Assembly (NCBI GenBank): GCA_003279775.1
Contig: QCGW01000005.1
Coordinates: 1 to 55,026 of the forward strand
DNA from: Pelagibacteraceae bacterium AG-390-A23
GTDB taxonomy: Bacteria > Pseudomonadota > Alphaproteobacteria > Pelagibacterales > Pelagibacteraceae
Direction of reading: 5' to 3'
DNA length: 55,026 bases
The notes beneath the pieces are model-generated. The model was not told the origin of the DNA, searched no databases, and saw only the letters and a program-made list of their open reading frames with translations. A program made the position numbers and the translations under genes. Position 1 is the stretch's first letter. The number at the start of each line of letters is the position of its first letter. Shown in pieces: positions 15,256 through 26,039 of this stretch.

Positions 15256-16698
15256 ATGAAAGTTACTGTAGAAAATAAAAAAGGATTAAATAAAGACCTT
15301 AAAGTTTTTATCGATAAAGAGACAATGAACTCTTATATGGATGAAAAATATGAGGAGATAAAAGGTAGTGTAAATCTTAAAGGATTTAGACCAGGCAAAG
15401 TTCCTAAAGAAATTTTAAAGAGACAATTTGGTAAAGCAGTTTTTGGAGAGGTTTTAGATAAAGTTTTAAAAGAAACGTCTACAAAAGCATTAGAAGAAAA
15501 TAAAATTAAACCAGCTGGTCAACCTAAGCTTGACTTAAAGACTTACGGTGAAGATAAAGATCTTGAGTATGTTTTATCAGTTACAGAGCTACCAAAAGTA
15601 GAAATTAAATCTTTAGAAAATATTAAATTTGACGAATACACTGTAAAAATTGACGAGAGTGAGACTGATAAAAGAATAAAAGAAATAGCAAAAAACCAAC
15701 CAAATTTTAAGGAAGTAAGCCCCGATACAAAAGCTAAAAAAGGTGATTTAGTTTCTTTAGATTACAAAGCAACAGTTGATGGTAAGGATTTTAAAGGAAG
15801 TGAAGGAAAGAACACTCAGCTAACTTTAGGTAAAGATTTATTCTTAAAAGGATTTGATGATCAATTGATCGGAGTAAAGATAAACGATGAAAAAATTGTG
15901 GAAGCAACTTTGCCAGAAAATTTCCCAGAAAAAGAATTAGTAAATAAAAAAGCTAAATTTAATTGTAAAATTTTAAGTGTTAAGGAATCAGAAGAAGTAA
16001 AAATTGATGATGATTTTGCAAAAAATTTAGGAGCAAAAGATTTAAAAGATTTAAAAACATTAATTTCAAAACAAATTAATGATGAATACAAAAATTCATT
16101 AGATCAATTATCTAAAAACCAAATTTTAAAAGAAATAGAGAAAATTAAAGTAGATGAAGTCCCAGAAAACTTAGTTGAAGAAGAAGTTAAAGTTCTTTCA
16201 CAAGGTATGTCCGAGGAAGAAGCAAAGAAAAATAAAAAAAACTATGAAGAAAAAGCAAAAACAAGAATTAAAACTGGATTAATTTTAAATGAGTTTGGTG
16301 AAAAAAATCAAATTAAAGTAACAGAACAAGAAGTTCAGGCTGAAGTGCAAAAACAACTAAGAATGATGCCTGGACAAGAAAAAATGGTTATGGATTTTTA
16401 TCAAAAAAATCCATCTGCATTAGCAAGTTTAAGAGGTACTGTATACGAGGAAAAAATTTTAAATTTAATTAAAGAAAAAGGTAAAGCAAATAAGAAAGAA
16501 ATTTCTAAAGAAGAAGCTGAAAAAATTTTAAAAGAAGCTCATAAACATGATCATGATCATGAACATAATCATGAAGAAGAAAAAAAAGAAACTAAGAAAA
16601 AATCATCCACAACATCTGCGAAAGAAAAAAAACCTGCAACTAAAAAGGCAAAATCAAAGCCTGCAGCAAAAAAGACAAAAAAAGTTAGCAAAAAGTAA
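15256..16698 (+). CDS. tig: Trigger factor, ribosome-associated chaperone and prolyl isomerase
   Basis: The 480-residue protein has the three trigger-factor domains. The N-terminal ribosome-binding domain carries the GFRPGKVP loop at about residues 44-51, the FKBP-like isomerase domain begins near GDLVSLDY (about residue 165), and a helical C-terminal chaperone domain follows. It binds near the ribosomal exit tunnel and shields nascent chains. It is longer than the usual 430 or so residues. From residue 429 there is a tail with six His alternating with Asp, Glu or Asn, then about 40 residues dominated by Lys, Ala, Ser and Pro. The tail may bind metal or rRNA; charged tails are common in this family. 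It lies 11 bases after tRNA-Leu and ahead of clpP, clpX and lon, a normal proteostasis order. Confidence 0.96.
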   Translation: MKVTVENKKGLNKDLKVFIDKETMNSYMDEKYEEIKGSVNLKGFRPGKVPKEILKRQFGKAVFGEVLDKVLKETSTKALEENKIKPAGQPKLDLKTYGEDKDLEYVLSVTELPKVEIKSLENIKFDEYTVKIDESETDKRIKEIAKNQPNFKEVSPDTKAKKGDLVSLDYKATVDGKDFKGSEGKNTQLTLGKDLFLKGFDDQLIGVKINDEKIVEATLPENFPEKELVNKKAKFNCKILSVKESEEVKIDDDFAKNLGAKDLKDLKTLISKQINDEYKNSLDQLSKNQILKEIEKIKVDEVPENLVEEEVKVLSQGMSEEEAKKNKKNYEEKAKTRIKTGLILNEFGEKNQIKVTEQEVQAEVQKQLRMMPGQEKMVMDFYQKNPSALASLRGTVYEEKILNLIKEKGKANKKEISKEEAEKILKEAHKHDHDHEHNHEEEKKETKKKSSTTSAKEKKPATKKAKSKPAAKKTKKVSKK

Positions 16699-16730
16699 TC
16701 TCAAGTTGTATAAGTAGAACGAATCAACTT

Positions 16731-17342
16731 ATGACAACAAAATTATCAGAATATATGAGCAATCTTGTACCAATGGTTGTTGAGCAATCTAGCAAAGGTG
16801 AAAGAGCCTATGATATTTACTCAAGACTATTAAAAGAAAGAATCATTTTTTTAACAGGTCAAATTAATGACAATGTTGCTTCGTTAGTTACTGCTCAATT
16901 ATTATTTTTAGAGGCTGAAGATCCAAAAAAAGAAATTTACTTATACATTAATAGCCCAGGAGGTTTGGTTACAGCAGGACTTGGTATTTACGATACAATG
17001 CAATATGTGAAGCCAGATATTTCTACTTTATGTATAGGTCAAGCAGCTTCTATGGGTTCTTTTTTGCTAGCTGCAGGAACTAAAGGAAAAAGATTTTCAT
17101 TACCAAATTCAAGAATAATGGTTCATCAACCCTCTGCAGGTTTCCAAGGACAGGCGACTGATATTGAAATTCATGCTAACGAAGTTTTGTCTTTAAAGAA
17201 AAGACTTAATGAAATTTATTCTAAGCATACTGAAAAAAGTGTTGAAGAAATAAAGTCTGCTCTTGAAAGAGATAATTTCATGACAGCAGATGTCGCACAA
17301 TCTTTTGGTCTTATTGACGAAGTAGTAGAAAAAAGATCTTAA
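16731..17342 (+). CDS. clpP: ATP-dependent Clp protease proteolytic subunit
   Basis: This 203-residue serine peptidase has the full catalytic triad: Ser107 in GQAASMGS, His132 in MVHQPSAG and Asp181 in ERDNFM. ClpP forms a two-ring tetradecamer that degrades proteins unfolded by ClpX, encoded next. The substrate-binding strand INSPGG is intact. A short N-terminal propeptide of around ten residues is likely, as in relatives. The gene follows tig after 32 bases, and no clear ribosome-binding site is visible; a weak six-base-pair hairpin (16703-16708 with 16725-16730) directly precedes the ATG. Confidence 0.97.
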   Translation: MTTKLSEYMSNLVPMVVEQSSKGERAYDIYSRLLKERIIFLTGQINDNVASLVTAQLLFLEAEDPKKEIYLYINSPGGLVTAGLGIYDTMQYVKPDISTLCIGQAASMGSFLLAAGTKGKRFSLPNSRIMVHQPSAGFQGQATDIEIHANEVLSLKKRLNEIYSKHTEKSVEEIKSALERDNFMTADVAQSFGLIDEVVEKRS

Positions 17343-17434
17343 TACACAATATATTGAGTCATTATTAATCGAAACTTGATTAGTGAGAGTCTTATATAAT
17401 AAAGTAATTAAATTGATTCGTTATAAAAATTAAA

Positions 17435-18703
17435 ATGACAACAAATAATAAAAATATTCTTTACTGTTCTTTCTGTGGCAAGAGCCAACATGAAGTAAGA
17501 AAGTTGATTGCTGGTCCAACTGTTTTCATCTGTGATGAATGTGTTGAGCTATGTATGGACATCATAAAAGAAGAAAGCAAAGATACTTTTGTAAAACATC
17601 AAGATGGTCTTCCATCCCCGAAGGAAATTTGTTCAGTATTAGATGATTATGTAATTGGCCAAGCTCATGCAAAGAAAGTATTATCTGTTGCAGTACACAA
17701 TCATTACAAAAGATTAAATTATGAAAGCAAAACAAGTAAAAATGTTGAGCTATCTAAATCTAATATACTTTTAGTGGGTCCCACAGGTTGTGGAAAAACA
17801 TTGCTTGCACAAACCCTTGCTAGAATTCTAGACGTTCCATTTACAATGGCTGATGCAACTACTCTAACAGAAGCAGGTTATGTTGGAGAGGATGTTGAAA
17901 ATATTATTTTAAAATTGTTGCAAGCATCTGATTACAATGTTGAAAAAGCTCAAAGAGGAATAGTTTATATTGATGAGGTTGATAAAATAAGCAGAAAATC
18001 TGAAAACCCATCGATTACAAGAGATGTTTCTGGTGAAGGTGTTCAGCAAGCTCTTCTTAAAATAATGGAAGGAACAGTTGCAAGTGTTCCACCTCAAGGA
18101 GGTAGAAAACATCCTCAACAAGAATTTTTACAAGTAGATACAACAAATATTTTGTTTATTTGTGGTGGTGCTTTTGCAGGACTTGATAAAATTATTTCTC
18201 AAAGAGACAAGGGAACATCAATTGGTTTTGGTGCAGATGTTAAAAATACTCAAGATAAGAAAACTGGTGAATGGATGAAAGGTTTAGAGCCAGAAGATTT
18301 ATTAAAATTTGGATTAATCCCAGAATTTATTGGAAGACTTCCAATGATAGCAACACTTGAAGATTTAGATGAAAAATCTTTAATAAAAATATTACAAGAA
18401 CCCAAAAATTCTTTAACAAAGCAATATCAAGAGCTGTTTAAATTGGATGGTGCTAAACTAACATTTAAAGAAAATGCCCTGAAAGAAATAGCGCAAAAAG
18501 CTATTAGCAAAAAAACTGGAGCAAGAGGTTTAAGATCGATTCTAGAAAACATTTTGTTGAAAACAATGTACGATCTTCCAAGCCAAGATAATATTGAAGA
18601 AGTTATTGTTGATGCAGGCGCTGCAAAAGGACAATCGCAACCAATCTTAGTTCATGCTAAAGGTGACAATAAATCTAAGTCAAATAAGACTACAGCGGCT
18701 TAA
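17435..18703 (+). CDS. clpX: ATP-dependent Clp protease ATP-binding subunit
   Basis: The 422-residue AAA+ unfoldase begins with the C4 zinc-binding domain (Cys11, Cys14, Cys33, Cys36). Walker A is GPTGCGKT near residues 115-122, followed by pore-loop and Walker B sequence VYIDEVDK. Sensor and arginine-finger regions ([17 protein letters not shown]) are intact. ClpX unfolds tagged or damaged proteins and feeds them to ClpP. A 92-base gap separates it from clpP and contains a perfect TATAAT at 17395-17400 but no well-spaced -35 box, so its own promoter is possible and unproven. Confidence 0.97.
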   Translation: MTTNNKNILYCSFCGKSQHEVRKLIAGPTVFICDECVELCMDIIKEESKDTFVKHQDGLPSPKEICSVLDDYVIGQAHAKKVLSVAVHNHYKRLNYESKTSKNVELSKSNILLVGPTGCGKTLLAQTLARILDVPFTMADATTLTEAGYVGEDVENIILKLLQASDYNVEKAQRGIVYIDEVDKISRKSENPSITRDVSGEGVQQALLKIMEGTVASVPPQGGRKHPQQEFLQVDTTNILFICGGAFAGLDKIISQRDKGTSIGFGADVKNTQDKKTGEWMKGLEPEDLLKFGLIPEFIGRLPMIATLEDLDEKSLIKILQEPKNSLTKQYQELFKLDGAKLTFKENALKEIAQKAISKKTGARGLRSILENILLKTMYDLPSQDNIEEVIVDAGAAKGQSQPILVHAKGDNKSKSNKTTAA

Positions 18704-18763
18704 TATCCTTAATAAGTAATAAATACCTATTGCATTATAAAATATAATATCCATATTATTCGT

Positions 18764-21142
18764 ATGGACGTCAAAATTTCACTGCCCTTACTCCCATTGA
18801 GAGACATTGTAGTCTTTCCAAGTATGGTGATCCCTTTATTTGTAGGAAGAGATAAATCTATTTCAGCACTAAATGAAGTAATGAAAAAAGATAAAAAAAT
18901 TATTTTAGTAACTCAAAAAAATTCAGAAATTGATGATCCTAAAAAAACAGATGTATTTATGTATGGTTGTGAAGGAAGCATTTTGCAACTATTAAAGCTT
19001 CCTGACGGAACTGTTAAAGTTTTAGTTGAAGGTATTAAAAGAGTAAAAATTTTAGACTTTAAGGATAATGAAAAGTTTATAACATGTGATTACACACACT
19101 ATAACGATGTTTCACCTAAAGATGAGGATTTATTTCCTTTAGCTGCTACAGCTTTAAGAAGATTAGAAAAATTAACATCTATAAATAAAAAAATTTCTAA
19201 TGAAACCATAAATACAATTAAACAATTAAAAGACCCTTCACAAATTGCAGATAATATTGCATCTCATATAACAGCTACTATTTCTGAAAAACAGCAAATT
19301 TTTGAAACTGTTGATGTAAAGAAAAGATTAAACGCCATTATTAAAATAATGGAAAATGAAACGAGTATTATTGGTGTTGAAAAAAGAATTAGGGGCAGAG
19401 TTAAAACCCAGATGGAAAAAACACAAAGAGAGTATTATTTAAATGAGCAACTAAAAGCTATTCAAAAAGAACTTGGTGAAATCGAAGATGGTAAAGATGA
19501 AACAACTAGTCTGAGTAAAGCAATTACAAAAGCAAAGATGCCAAAAGAGGTAGAGAAGAAATGCTTACAAGAATTAAAGAAATTAAAAAATATGAGTCCT
19601 ATGTCTGCAGAGGCAACAGTTGTAAGAAATTATTTAGATTGGATGACTGAACTGCCATGGCATAAAAAAAGCGAAGTAGATATAGATTTAAAGAAAGCTC
19701 TAGATATTCTTGATAAAGACCACTTTGGATTAGAAAAAGTTAAAGAGAGAATAATAGAATTTTTAGCGGTTCAGAAAAGAATGGAAAAAATTAAAGGACC
19801 AATTTTATGTTTAGTTGGACCTCCAGGTGTTGGAAAAACTTCTTTAGGAAAATCAATTGCAAAAGCTACAAATAGGGAATTTGTTAGAATGTCAGTTGGT
19901 GGAATGAGGGATGAAGCAGAAATACGTGGACACAGAAGAACATATATCGGATCTCTTCCAGGTAAAATTATTCAAATGATGAAAAAAGCAGGCACTAAAA
20001 ATCCATTAATTTTGTTAGATGAAATAGATAAAATAGGAAATGATTATAGAGGTGATCCATCTTCAGCATTATTAGAAGCTTTAGATCCCGAACAGAACAC
20101 GACATTTAATGATCATTATCTAGAAGTTGATTATGATTTATCTGATGTGATGTTTGTAACGACTGCTAATACCTTAAACATTTTACCTCCTTTATTAGAT
20201 AGAATGGAAGTAATTAGATTAGCGGGTTACACTGAGGATGAAAAAATTAGTATCGCAAACAAGTATTTATTACCAAAACAAATTAAAGATAACGGCGTCA
20301 AAGAAAAAGAAATGAAGCTGGATGATGATATTATAAAAGAAGTCATTAGAGGATATACCAAAGAGTCAGGTGTAAGAAATCTTGAAAGGGAAATTTCTAA
20401 ACTTGCAAGAAAAGTTGTTAAAAAAATTGTTGCAGGTGAAGAAAAAGAAGTTGGAATAAATAATAAAAATTTATCTGATTTTTTAGGCGTCCCTAAGTTT
20501 AAGTTTGGAGAATTAGAGTCTGAAAATAGAGTAGGTATAGTAACAGGACTTGCCTGGACTGAGTATGGTGGAGAAATTTTAAAAATTGAAACCGTTACAA
20601 TGCCTGGCAAAGGGAGAATGCAAATCACTGGCAAATTAGGTGACGTAATGCAAGAGTCAGTTAAAGCTGCAAAATCTTTTGTAAGGTCAAAATGTTTAGA
20701 GTATGGAATTATTCCTCCTATTTTTGAAAAAAAAGATTTTCATATCCATGTTCCTGAAGGAGCTACACCAAAAGATGGTCCATCTGCTGGTATTGGAATG
20801 GTAACGTCGATAGTCTCGTCAATTACAAACATTCCTGTAAGAAGAGATGTTGCTATGACTGGTGAAGTTACTCTAACAGGTCAAGTATTACCAATTGGTG
20901 GTTTGAAAGAAAAATTGTTAGCCGCACACAGAGCTGGAATAAAAGAAGTTCTAATTCCTAAAGAGAATGAAAAAGATCTAGTGGATATGCCTAAGAAAAT
21001 TATAGAAGATATTAAGATCACTTCAGTTGAATATGCTGATCAGGTAATAAAAATAGCTCTTACAAAAGAACTTAAACCAACAGAGTGGGTTGAGGTCGAT
21101 ATATCAAAAAAAGACGATAAATCTCAAGCTAGTATTCAATAA
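18764..21142 (+). CDS. lon: Lon ATP-dependent protease
   Basis: The 792-residue protein has the whole Lon layout: an N-terminal substrate-recognition domain starting LPLLPLRDIVVFPSM, a coiled-coil middle part, an AAA+ domain with Walker A GPPGVGKT at residues 352-359, and a C-terminal peptidase domain. The catalytic dyad is Ser674 in DGPSAG and Lys715 in GLKEK. Lon degrades misfolded and regulatory proteins in the cytoplasm. It lies 60 bases after clpX; a perfect TATAAT at 18743-18748 lies 15 bases before the ATG, which would give a very short leader if used. tRNA genes follow after 49 bases with no hairpin terminator between. Confidence 0.97.
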   Translation: MDVKISLPLLPLRDIVVFPSMVIPLFVGRDKSISALNEVMKKDKKIILVTQKNSEIDDPKKTDVFMYGCEGSILQLLKLPDGTVKVLVEGIKRVKILDFKDNEKFITCDYTHYNDVSPKDEDLFPLAATALRRLEKLTSINKKISNETINTIKQLKDPSQIADNIASHITATISEKQQIFETVDVKKRLNAIIKIMENETSIIGVEKRIRGRVKTQMEKTQREYYLNEQLKAIQKELGEIEDGKDETTSLSKAITKAKMPKEVEKKCLQELKKLKNMSPMSAEATVVRNYLDWMTELPWHKKSEVDIDLKKALDILDKDHFGLEKVKERIIEFLAVQKRMEKIKGPILCLVGPPGVGKTSLGKSIAKATNREFVRMSVGGMRDEAEIRGHRRTYIGSLPGKIIQMMKKAGTKNPLILLDEIDKIGNDYRGDPSSALLEALDPEQNTTFNDHYLEVDYDLSDVMFVTTANTLNILPPLLDRMEVIRLAGYTEDEKISIANKYLLPKQIKDNGVKEKEMKLDDDIIKEVIRGYTKESGVRNLEREISKLARKVVKKIVAGEEKEVGINNKNLSDFLGVPKFKFGELESENRVGIVTGLAWTEYGGEILKIETVTMPGKGRMQITGKLGDVMQESVKAAKSFVRSKCLEYGIIPPIFEKKDFHIHVPEGATPKDGPSAGIGMVTSIVSSITNIPVRRDVAMTGEVTLTGQVLPIGGLKEKLLAAHRAGIKEVLIPKENEKDLVDMPKKIIEDIKITSVEYADQVIKIALTKELKPTEWVEVDISKKDDKSQASIQ

Positions 21143-21150
21143 TAATTAAT

Positions 21151-21178
21151 TTACATTATTTAAGTGTTGATGTAATAA
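21151..21178 (+). promoter_or_regulatory. Possible promoter of tRNA-Val and tRNA-Asp
   Basis: TTACAT at 21151-21156 is followed after 16 bases by TAATAA at 21173-21178, with a TG just upstream. The tRNA-Val 5' end is 14 bases further on. The match is moderate and read-through from lon is an alternative. Confidence 0.35.
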
Positions 21179-21191
21179 GTAGCCTTGTTTT

Positions 21192-21267
21192 GGGCGGTTA
21201 GCTCAGTTGGTAGAGCATCTCGTTTACACCGAGGGGGTCAAAGGTTCGAGTCCTTTACTGCCCACCA
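21192..21267 (+). tRNA. tRNA-Val (anticodon UAC)
   Basis: The 76-base gene forms a normal cloverleaf. Acceptor GGGCGGT pairs with ACTGCCC, with one G-T. The D-arm has GCTCAGTTGGTAGAGC. The anticodon loop TTTACAC has TAC at its centre, the T-arm contains GGTTCGAGTCC, and CCA is encoded. Confidence 0.96.
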
Positions 21268-21279
21268 AAACAATAAAGT

Positions 21280-21356
21280 GGGGGTGTAGCTCAGTTGGTT
21301 AGAGCGATCGCCTGTCACGCGATAGGTCGAGGGTTCGAGTCCCTTCACTCCCGCCA
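21280..21356 (+). tRNA. tRNA-Asp (anticodon GUC)
   Basis: The 77-base gene begins 12 bases after tRNA-Val. Acceptor GGGGGTG pairs with CACTCCC, with one G-T. The anticodon stem ATCGC/GCGAT encloses loop CTGTCAC with GTC at its centre. The T-arm contains GGTTCGAGTCC, the discriminator is G as expected for Asp, and CCA is encoded. T-runs shortly after its end may serve as its terminator. Confidence 0.96.
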
Positions 21357-21443
21357 CTTTTTCGCATTTTTTTATGTTAATATTAATAAAAATGTGACGT
21401 ATCAGCCCTTCAACAACAGATAAAAACTGATATATAGATTTCC

Positions 21444-21812
21444 ATGTTATCTGATTTTTTAAAAGATTACTTACCAATAATAATATTTTTAGTATTAGCT
21501 CTCGGGTTAAGTTGTGCTTTTGTGGTTGTAAACTTTATTCTTTCACCAAAAAAACCTGATCCTGAAAAACTTTCAGCTTATGAGTGTGGATTTGAACCTT
21601 TTGAGGATTCAAGAATGGAATTTGATGTGAGATTTTATTTAGTTGCAATTCTATTTATTATTTTTGATTTAGAGATAGCATTTTTATTTCCATGGGCAAT
21701 ATCCCTTGGAAATATTGGATTATTAGGTTTTTCATCAATGATGATTTTTTTGTTCATACTTACAATAGGTTTTATTTATGAATGGAAAAAAGGCGCTTTA
21801 GACTGGGAATAA
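21444..21812 (+). CDS. nuoA: NADH-quinone oxidoreductase subunit A
   Basis: The 122-residue protein has three membrane segments and the conserved loop [17 protein letters not shown], with the Cys that lies near the quinone channel. NuoA is a membrane-arm subunit of proton-pumping Complex I at the junction with the hydrophilic arm. It is the first gene of a complete fourteen-gene nuo set in standard order. The 87 bases before it, after tRNA-Asp, hold a possible leader hairpin (21400-21405 with 21427-21432) but no convincing promoter. Confidence 0.97.
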   Translation: MLSDFLKDYLPIIIFLVLALGLSCAFVVVNFILSPKKPDPEKLSAYECGFEPFEDSRMEFDVRFYLVAILFIIFDLEIAFLFPWAISLGNIGLLGFSSMMIFLFILTIGFIYEWKKGALDWE

Positions 21813-21827
21813 AAAATATAAACCACA

Positions 21828-22343
21828 ATGAATAATAAAATAAATCAAGTTCCTGAGGAATTTAAACAACTTGCAGAAGATTTTAGTAAAAATGGTTTTA
21901 TAACAACCTCTCTTGATAATTTAATTAACTGGTCAAGATCAGGATCACTTCATTGGATGACCTTTGGTTTAGCTTGTTGTGCTGTTGAAATGATGCAAAC
22001 AGCTATGCCGAGATATGATTTAGAAAGATTTGGAGCAGCCCCAAGAGGTTCGCCAAGACAATCAGACGTGATGATTGTTGCAGGAACTTTAACAAATAAA
22101 ATGGCGCCAGCTTTAAGAAAAGTTTATGACCAAATGCCTGAACCAAGATATGTAATTTCAATGGGTAGTTGCGCAAATGGGGGCGGATATTATCATTATT
22201 CATATTCAGTTGTTAGAGGTTGTGATCGAATTGTTCCTGTAGATGTTTACGTTCCAGGATGTCCTCCATCAGCAGAGGCATTGTTGTATGGAATATTGCA
22301 ATTACAAAAAAAAATTCGAAAAAAAGGATCTTTTATTAGATAG
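21828..22343 (+). CDS. nuoB: NADH-quinone oxidoreductase subunit B
   Basis: This 171-residue subunit carries cluster N2, the last iron-sulfur centre before quinone. The adjacent cysteines in ACCAVEMM, the Cys in GSCANGGG and the one in VPGCPP supply its four ligands. It sits at the interface of the hydrophilic and membrane arms with NuoC and NuoD. The gene begins 15 bases after nuoA and stops two bases before nuoC. Length is normal. Confidence 0.97.
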   Translation: MNNKINQVPEEFKQLAEDFSKNGFITTSLDNLINWSRSGSLHWMTFGLACCAVEMMQTAMPRYDLERFGAAPRGSPRQSDVMIVAGTLTNKMAPALRKVYDQMPEPRYVISMGSCANGGGYYHYSYSVVRGCDRIVPVDVYVPGCPPSAEALLYGILQLQKKIRKKGSFIR

Positions 22344-22345
22344 TT

Positions 22346-22951
22346 ATGAAAAGTTTAGAAGATCTAGAAAAAAAAATTAATTCTGAGTTAACTACCAAGA
22401 TTAACAATACAAAAATTAAACACAACCAAATTTATATTGAAACAGATAAAGAAGATATGGTTGATGTTGCTATATTTTTAAAAACAAATCAAGATACTAA
22501 ATTTAGGCAACTAATAGATATAACAGTTGTTGATTACCCAGAACAAAATCAAAGGTTTGAAGTGGTATACTTGTTTTTAAGTCATGAATTTAATCAAAGA
22601 TTGATTGTAAAATTTTCAATTGCAGAAAATGAAGTCATTTCATCATTAACTAGCATTTTTCCATCAGCAAACTGGATGGAGAGAGAGGTTTTTGATATGT
22701 ATGGGGTATCTTTCAAGGATCACCCAGATCTAAGAAGAATACTTACGGATTATGGGTTTGAAGGACACCCATTAAGAAAAGATTTTCCATTAACAGGTCA
22801 CTCAGAAGTTAGATATAGCGAAGAGCAAAAAAAAGTAATTAGCGAACCAGTAAAGCTTGAGCAAAATTATAGAAATTTCGATTATGAGAGTCCTTGGGAA
22901 GGGACAAAATACATTAAAGAAGAAATTCAAAATAATGACAAAAAAAATTAA
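22346..22951 (+). CDS. nuoC: NADH-quinone oxidoreductase subunit C
   Basis: The 201-residue protein is the 30-kDa subunit of the peripheral arm. It has the signature [26 protein letters not shown] split over residues around 110-135, followed by HPLRKDFPL. NuoC is separate from NuoD here, unlike the fused NuoCD of enterobacteria, which is usual for alphaproteobacteria. Its last 17 bases overlap the nuoD start. Confidence 0.97.
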   Translation: MKSLEDLEKKINSELTTKINNTKIKHNQIYIETDKEDMVDVAIFLKTNQDTKFRQLIDITVVDYPEQNQRFEVVYLFLSHEFNQRLIVKFSIAENEVISSLTSIFPSANWMEREVFDMYGVSFKDHPDLRRILTDYGFEGHPLRKDFPLTGHSEVRYSEEQKKVISEPVKLEQNYRNFDYESPWEGTKYIKEEIQNNDKKN

Positions 22952-24110
22952 AAATTTAAATTTAAATTTTGGACCTCAGCATCCTGCGGCTCATGGTGTT
23001 CTTAGATTAATTCTAGAGCTTGATGGAGAGGTGGTTGAGAAGGCAGATCCTCACATCGGTTTACTTCATAGAGGAACAGAAAAACTCATAGAAAACAAAA
23101 CTTATATGCAGGCAGTTCCTTATTTTGATCGTTTAGATTATGTCGCTCCGATGAATCAAGAACATGCTTTCGCACTAGCTGTGGAAAAAATACTTAAAAT
23201 AGATGTGCCAATTAGAGCGCAATACATAAGAGTTATATTTTGCGAGATTGGTAGAATCTTAAGTCATATTTTAAACGTTACAACTCAAGCTCTTGATGTA
23301 GGAGCATTAACACCTTCTCTTTGGGGTTTTGAGGAAAGGGAAACTCTAATGACATTTTATGAGAGAGCTTCAGGATCAAGACTTCATGCTAATTATTTTA
23401 GAGCAGGAGGTGTTCATCAAGATTTGCCAAAAGGTTTAGAAGAAGATATTGCAAAATTTTGTGAGACGTTTCCGAAAATAATTAACGATTTAGAAAGTTT
23501 GTTAACTGATAATAGAATTTTTAAACAAAGAAATGTCGATATAGGAGTAGTTACAAAAGAAGATGCTTTAGATTATTCTTTTTCAGGAGTTATGATTAGA
23601 GGCTCAGGTGTTCCGTGGGATTTAAGAAAATCTCAACCTTATGACTGCTATGAAAGTTTAGACTTTAAAATTCCAGTTGGAAAAAATGGAGATTGTTACG
23701 ACAGATATTTATGCAGAATTGAAGAAATGAAAGAAAGTGTTTCAATTATCAAACAATGTCTAGCTAAAATGGAAAAGGGTCCAATTAAATCATTAGATGG
23801 TAAGATTAGCCCTCCACCTAAGGCAGAAATCAAACAATCAATGGAAGCTTTAATACATCATTTTAAACTTTTCACAGAGGGATACAGAGTTCCAAAAGAT
23901 GAAATTTATACAGCTGTTGAGGCACCAAAAGGAGAATTTGGTGTTTATTTAATATCTGATGGATCAAGTAAACCTTACAAATGCAAAATTAGAGCACCAG
24001 GTTTTTCACATTTACAATCAATGGATTATCTAATTAAAGGTCATATGTTAGCTGATGTTCCTGCGGTATTAGGTTCTTTGGATATTGTTTTTGGAGAGGT
24101 AGACAGATGA
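22935..24110 (+). CDS. nuoD: NADH-quinone oxidoreductase subunit D
   Basis: I start at the ATG at 22935 (391 residues), since NuoD begins shortly before the conserved [11 protein letters not shown]. An in-frame ATG at 22857 lies far inside nuoC and adds no family-like residues. The 49-kDa subunit lines the quinone pocket with NuoB; the quinone-contact region HPAAHG and the later RASGSRLHA-type sequence (as [11 protein letters not shown]) are present. It overlaps nuoC by 17 bases and nuoE by four bases (ATGA), so coupling of translation is likely. Confidence 0.97.
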   Translation: MTKKIKNLNLNFGPQHPAAHGVLRLILELDGEVVEKADPHIGLLHRGTEKLIENKTYMQAVPYFDRLDYVAPMNQEHAFALAVEKILKIDVPIRAQYIRVIFCEIGRILSHILNVTTQALDVGALTPSLWGFEERETLMTFYERASGSRLHANYFRAGGVHQDLPKGLEEDIAKFCETFPKIINDLESLLTDNRIFKQRNVDIGVVTKEDALDYSFSGVMIRGSGVPWDLRKSQPYDCYESLDFKIPVGKNGDCYDRYLCRIEEMKESVSIIKQCLAKMEKGPIKSLDGKISPPPKAEIKQSMEALIHHFKLFTEGYRVPKDEIYTAVEAPKGEFGVYLISDGSSKPYKCKIRAPGFSHLQSMDYLIKGHMLADVPAVLGSLDIVFGEVDR

Positions 24111-24715
24111 GTTTAAGAAGACCTGCAAAAGAACAGCCAGAAAGTTTTGAATTCAATGCTTCATCATTGGAAGCAGCAAATGCTATTGTTGCAAAATATC
24201 CTGAAGGTAAACAGCAAAGTGCTGTTATGGCTTTACTTTATATAGCTCAAAAACAAAATAATAATTGGATACCATTAGTTGCAATGAAGTACATCGCTAA
24301 GTTTTTAGATATGCCTTATATTAAAGTTTATGAGGTGGCTACTTTTTATACAATGTATAATTTAGCTCCTGTGGGTAAATACTTTGTTCAAGTATGCACA
24401 ACAACACCCTGTATGATAAGAGGTGCAAATCAATTAGTTGAGGCTTGTAAGAAAAAAATTTCTGAAAATGAGTGTGAATTATCTAATGATAAAAGCTGCT
24501 CATGGATGGAAGTTGAATGTTTAGGCGCATGTGTCAATGCACCAATGATGCAAATTAATGATGACTATTATGAAGATTTAGACAAACAAAAAACTTTAGA
24601 TATTTTAGATAAAATTTTAAATGGAGAAACTCCAAAACCTGGTTCATATAGAGGAAGAGTAAATAATGAACCAGAAAATAACAGGAAAACCTTAATGGAT
24701 TTAAAAAATGCTTAA
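24107..24715 (+). CDS. nuoE: NADH-quinone oxidoreductase subunit E
   Basis: This 202-residue thioredoxin-like [2Fe-2S] subunit has its cluster ligands in CTTTPC and in CLGACVNAP. It binds NuoF to form the NADH-dehydrogenase tip of Complex I. It is longer than the enterobacterial protein by a C-terminal extension after [14 protein letters not shown], which is typical of alphaproteobacteria and mitochondria. It overlaps nuoD by four bases and nuoF by eight. Confidence 0.96.
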   Translation: MSLRRPAKEQPESFEFNASSLEAANAIVAKYPEGKQQSAVMALLYIAQKQNNNWIPLVAMKYIAKFLDMPYIKVYEVATFYTMYNLAPVGKYFVQVCTTTPCMIRGANQLVEACKKKISENECELSNDKSCSWMEVECLGACVNAPMMQINDDYYEDLDKQKTLDILDKILNGETPKPGSYRGRVNNEPENNRKTLMDLKNA

Positions 24716-26039
24716 AGATCAAGATAGAATTTTTCAAAATTTATATAATGACAAAGGCTCAGATGTATCTTCATCACAAGAAAGAGGCGATTGGGTAAAT
24801 ACAAAAGAAATTACTGACAAAGGAAGAGACTGGATAATAAATGAAATTAAAGAATCTCAATTAAGAGGTCGAGGTGGGGCAGGATTTCCTACTGGTTTAA
24901 AATGGTCATTTGCGCCAAAAGAAGTTGGATCTAGACCACATTACCTAGTTATTAATGGTGATGAGTCGGAGCCAGGAACTTGTAAAGATAGAGACATTTT
25001 AAGATTTGAACCTCACAAGTTAATAGAAGGTTGTTTAATAGCATCGTATGCAGTGCAAGCACATGTCTGTTATATTTATATAAGAGGTGAATATTTTGTT
25101 GATGGTCAAAAACTTCAAGCAGCAATTGATGAAGCTTATGAAAAAAAACTATTAGGTAAAAATGCAGCTGGTACAGGATGGGATTTAGATATTTATATTC
25201 ATTACGGAGCTGGTGCATATATTTGTGGTGAAGAGACTGCACTGCTTGAAAGTTTAGAAGGTAAAAAAGGCCAACCTAGATTAAAACCACCTTTCCCAGC
25301 TTTGATAGGCCTGTATGGATGTCCTACAATAATTAATAATGTTGAAACAATTGCAGTGGTTCCAACTATATTAAGAAGAGGAGCTAAATGGTTTGCTTCT
25401 CTAGGGAGAGAAAAAAATACTGGGACTAAGATTTTCTGCATTTCTGGAAATGTAAACAATCCTTGTAATGTTGAAGAAGAAATGAGCATTCCTTTAAAAG
25501 AATTAATAGAAGTTCATGCTGGTGGTGTAATTGGTGGATGGGAAAATTTACAAGCTGTAATTCCTGGAGGTTCTTCAATGCCATTAATACCAAAAGAAAG
25601 ATGTGAAACTTTAAAAATGGACTTTGATGCTTGTGTTGAAGAAAAAAGTGGACTTGGTACAGCAGGTATTGTGGTTATTAACAAAGATCAGGACATAATT
25701 AAATGCATGGCAAGGATCGCAAGATTTTACAAACATGAGAGTTGTGGTCAATGTACACCTTGTAGAGAAGGCTCTGGTTGGATGTGGAGAATGCTTGAGA
25801 GAATGGCAAAAGGTGATGCAACCAAAGATGAAGTGGATATGTTAGGCGATGTAACAAATCAAATTGCTGGTCATACAATCTGTGCTTTTGGCGAAGGTTC
25901 ATCTTGGCCAGTTCAAGGATTGCTTAGACACTTTAAAAAAGAAATTGAGAAAAGAAACAATTTGGATCCTATTGTTCAAAAGAAAAACAATATTCCATAT
26001 TTAGTTGATCAACATTTATTGGATAAAAAAAATGCTTAA
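24708..26039 (+). CDS. nuoF: NADH-quinone oxidoreductase subunit F
   Basis: The 443-residue subunit holds FMN, the NADH site and a [4Fe-4S] cluster. The NADH/FMN motifs [13 protein letters not shown] and [12 protein letters not shown] occur near residues 46-60 and 85-96, [16 protein letters not shown] follows, and [10 protein letters not shown] near residue 347 ligates the cluster. It is the entry point of electrons into the complex. Its stop overlaps the nuoG start by eight bases. Confidence 0.97.
   Translation: MLKDQDRIFQNLYNDKGSDVSSSQERGDWVNTKEITDKGRDWIINEIKESQLRGRGGAGFPTGLKWSFAPKEVGSRPHYLVINGDESEPGTCKDRDILRFEPHKLIEGCLIASYAVQAHVCYIYIRGEYFVDGQKLQAAIDEAYEKKLLGKNAAGTGWDLDIYIHYGAGAYICGEETALLESLEGKKGQPRLKPPFPALIGLYGCPTIINNVETIAVVPTILRRGAKWFASLGREKNTGTKIFCISGNVNNPCNVEEEMSIPLKELIEVHAGGVIGGWENLQAVIPGGSSMPLIPKERCETLKMDFDACVEEKSGLGTAGIVVINKDQDIIKCMARIARFYKHESCGQCTPCREGSGWMWRMLERMAKGDATKDEVDMLGDVTNQIAGHTICAFGEGSSWPVQGLLRHFKKEIEKRNNLDPIVQKKNNIPYLVDQHLLDKKNA

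Noticed and set aside
16540-16575. CATGAT-type tandem repeat as a microsatellite or CRISPR-like element
   Set aside because: It is in frame and encodes the His-rich tail of trigger factor; the unit is too short and coding, so it is not a CRISPR array or a separate repeat feature.
16703-16730. Hairpin before clpP
   Set aside because: Only six A/T-heavy base pairs with a 16-base loop; too weak to report as a regulatory site.
17376-17400. clpX promoter from TTGATT and TATAAT
   Set aside because: The spacer is only 13 bases, too short for a standard sigma-70 promoter, and it does not match the heat-shock sigma pattern either.
20227-20634. A 135-codon open frame on the reverse strand inside lon
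   Set aside because: It lies opposite the conserved AAA+ and protease domains of lon, has low-complexity Ser/Phe/Leu composition, no family resemblance and no start signal; it is a shadow frame.
22857-22934. Upstream in-frame start for nuoD
   Set aside because: It would extend 26 residues into nuoC with no NuoD-like sequence; the ATG at 22935 precedes the conserved start.
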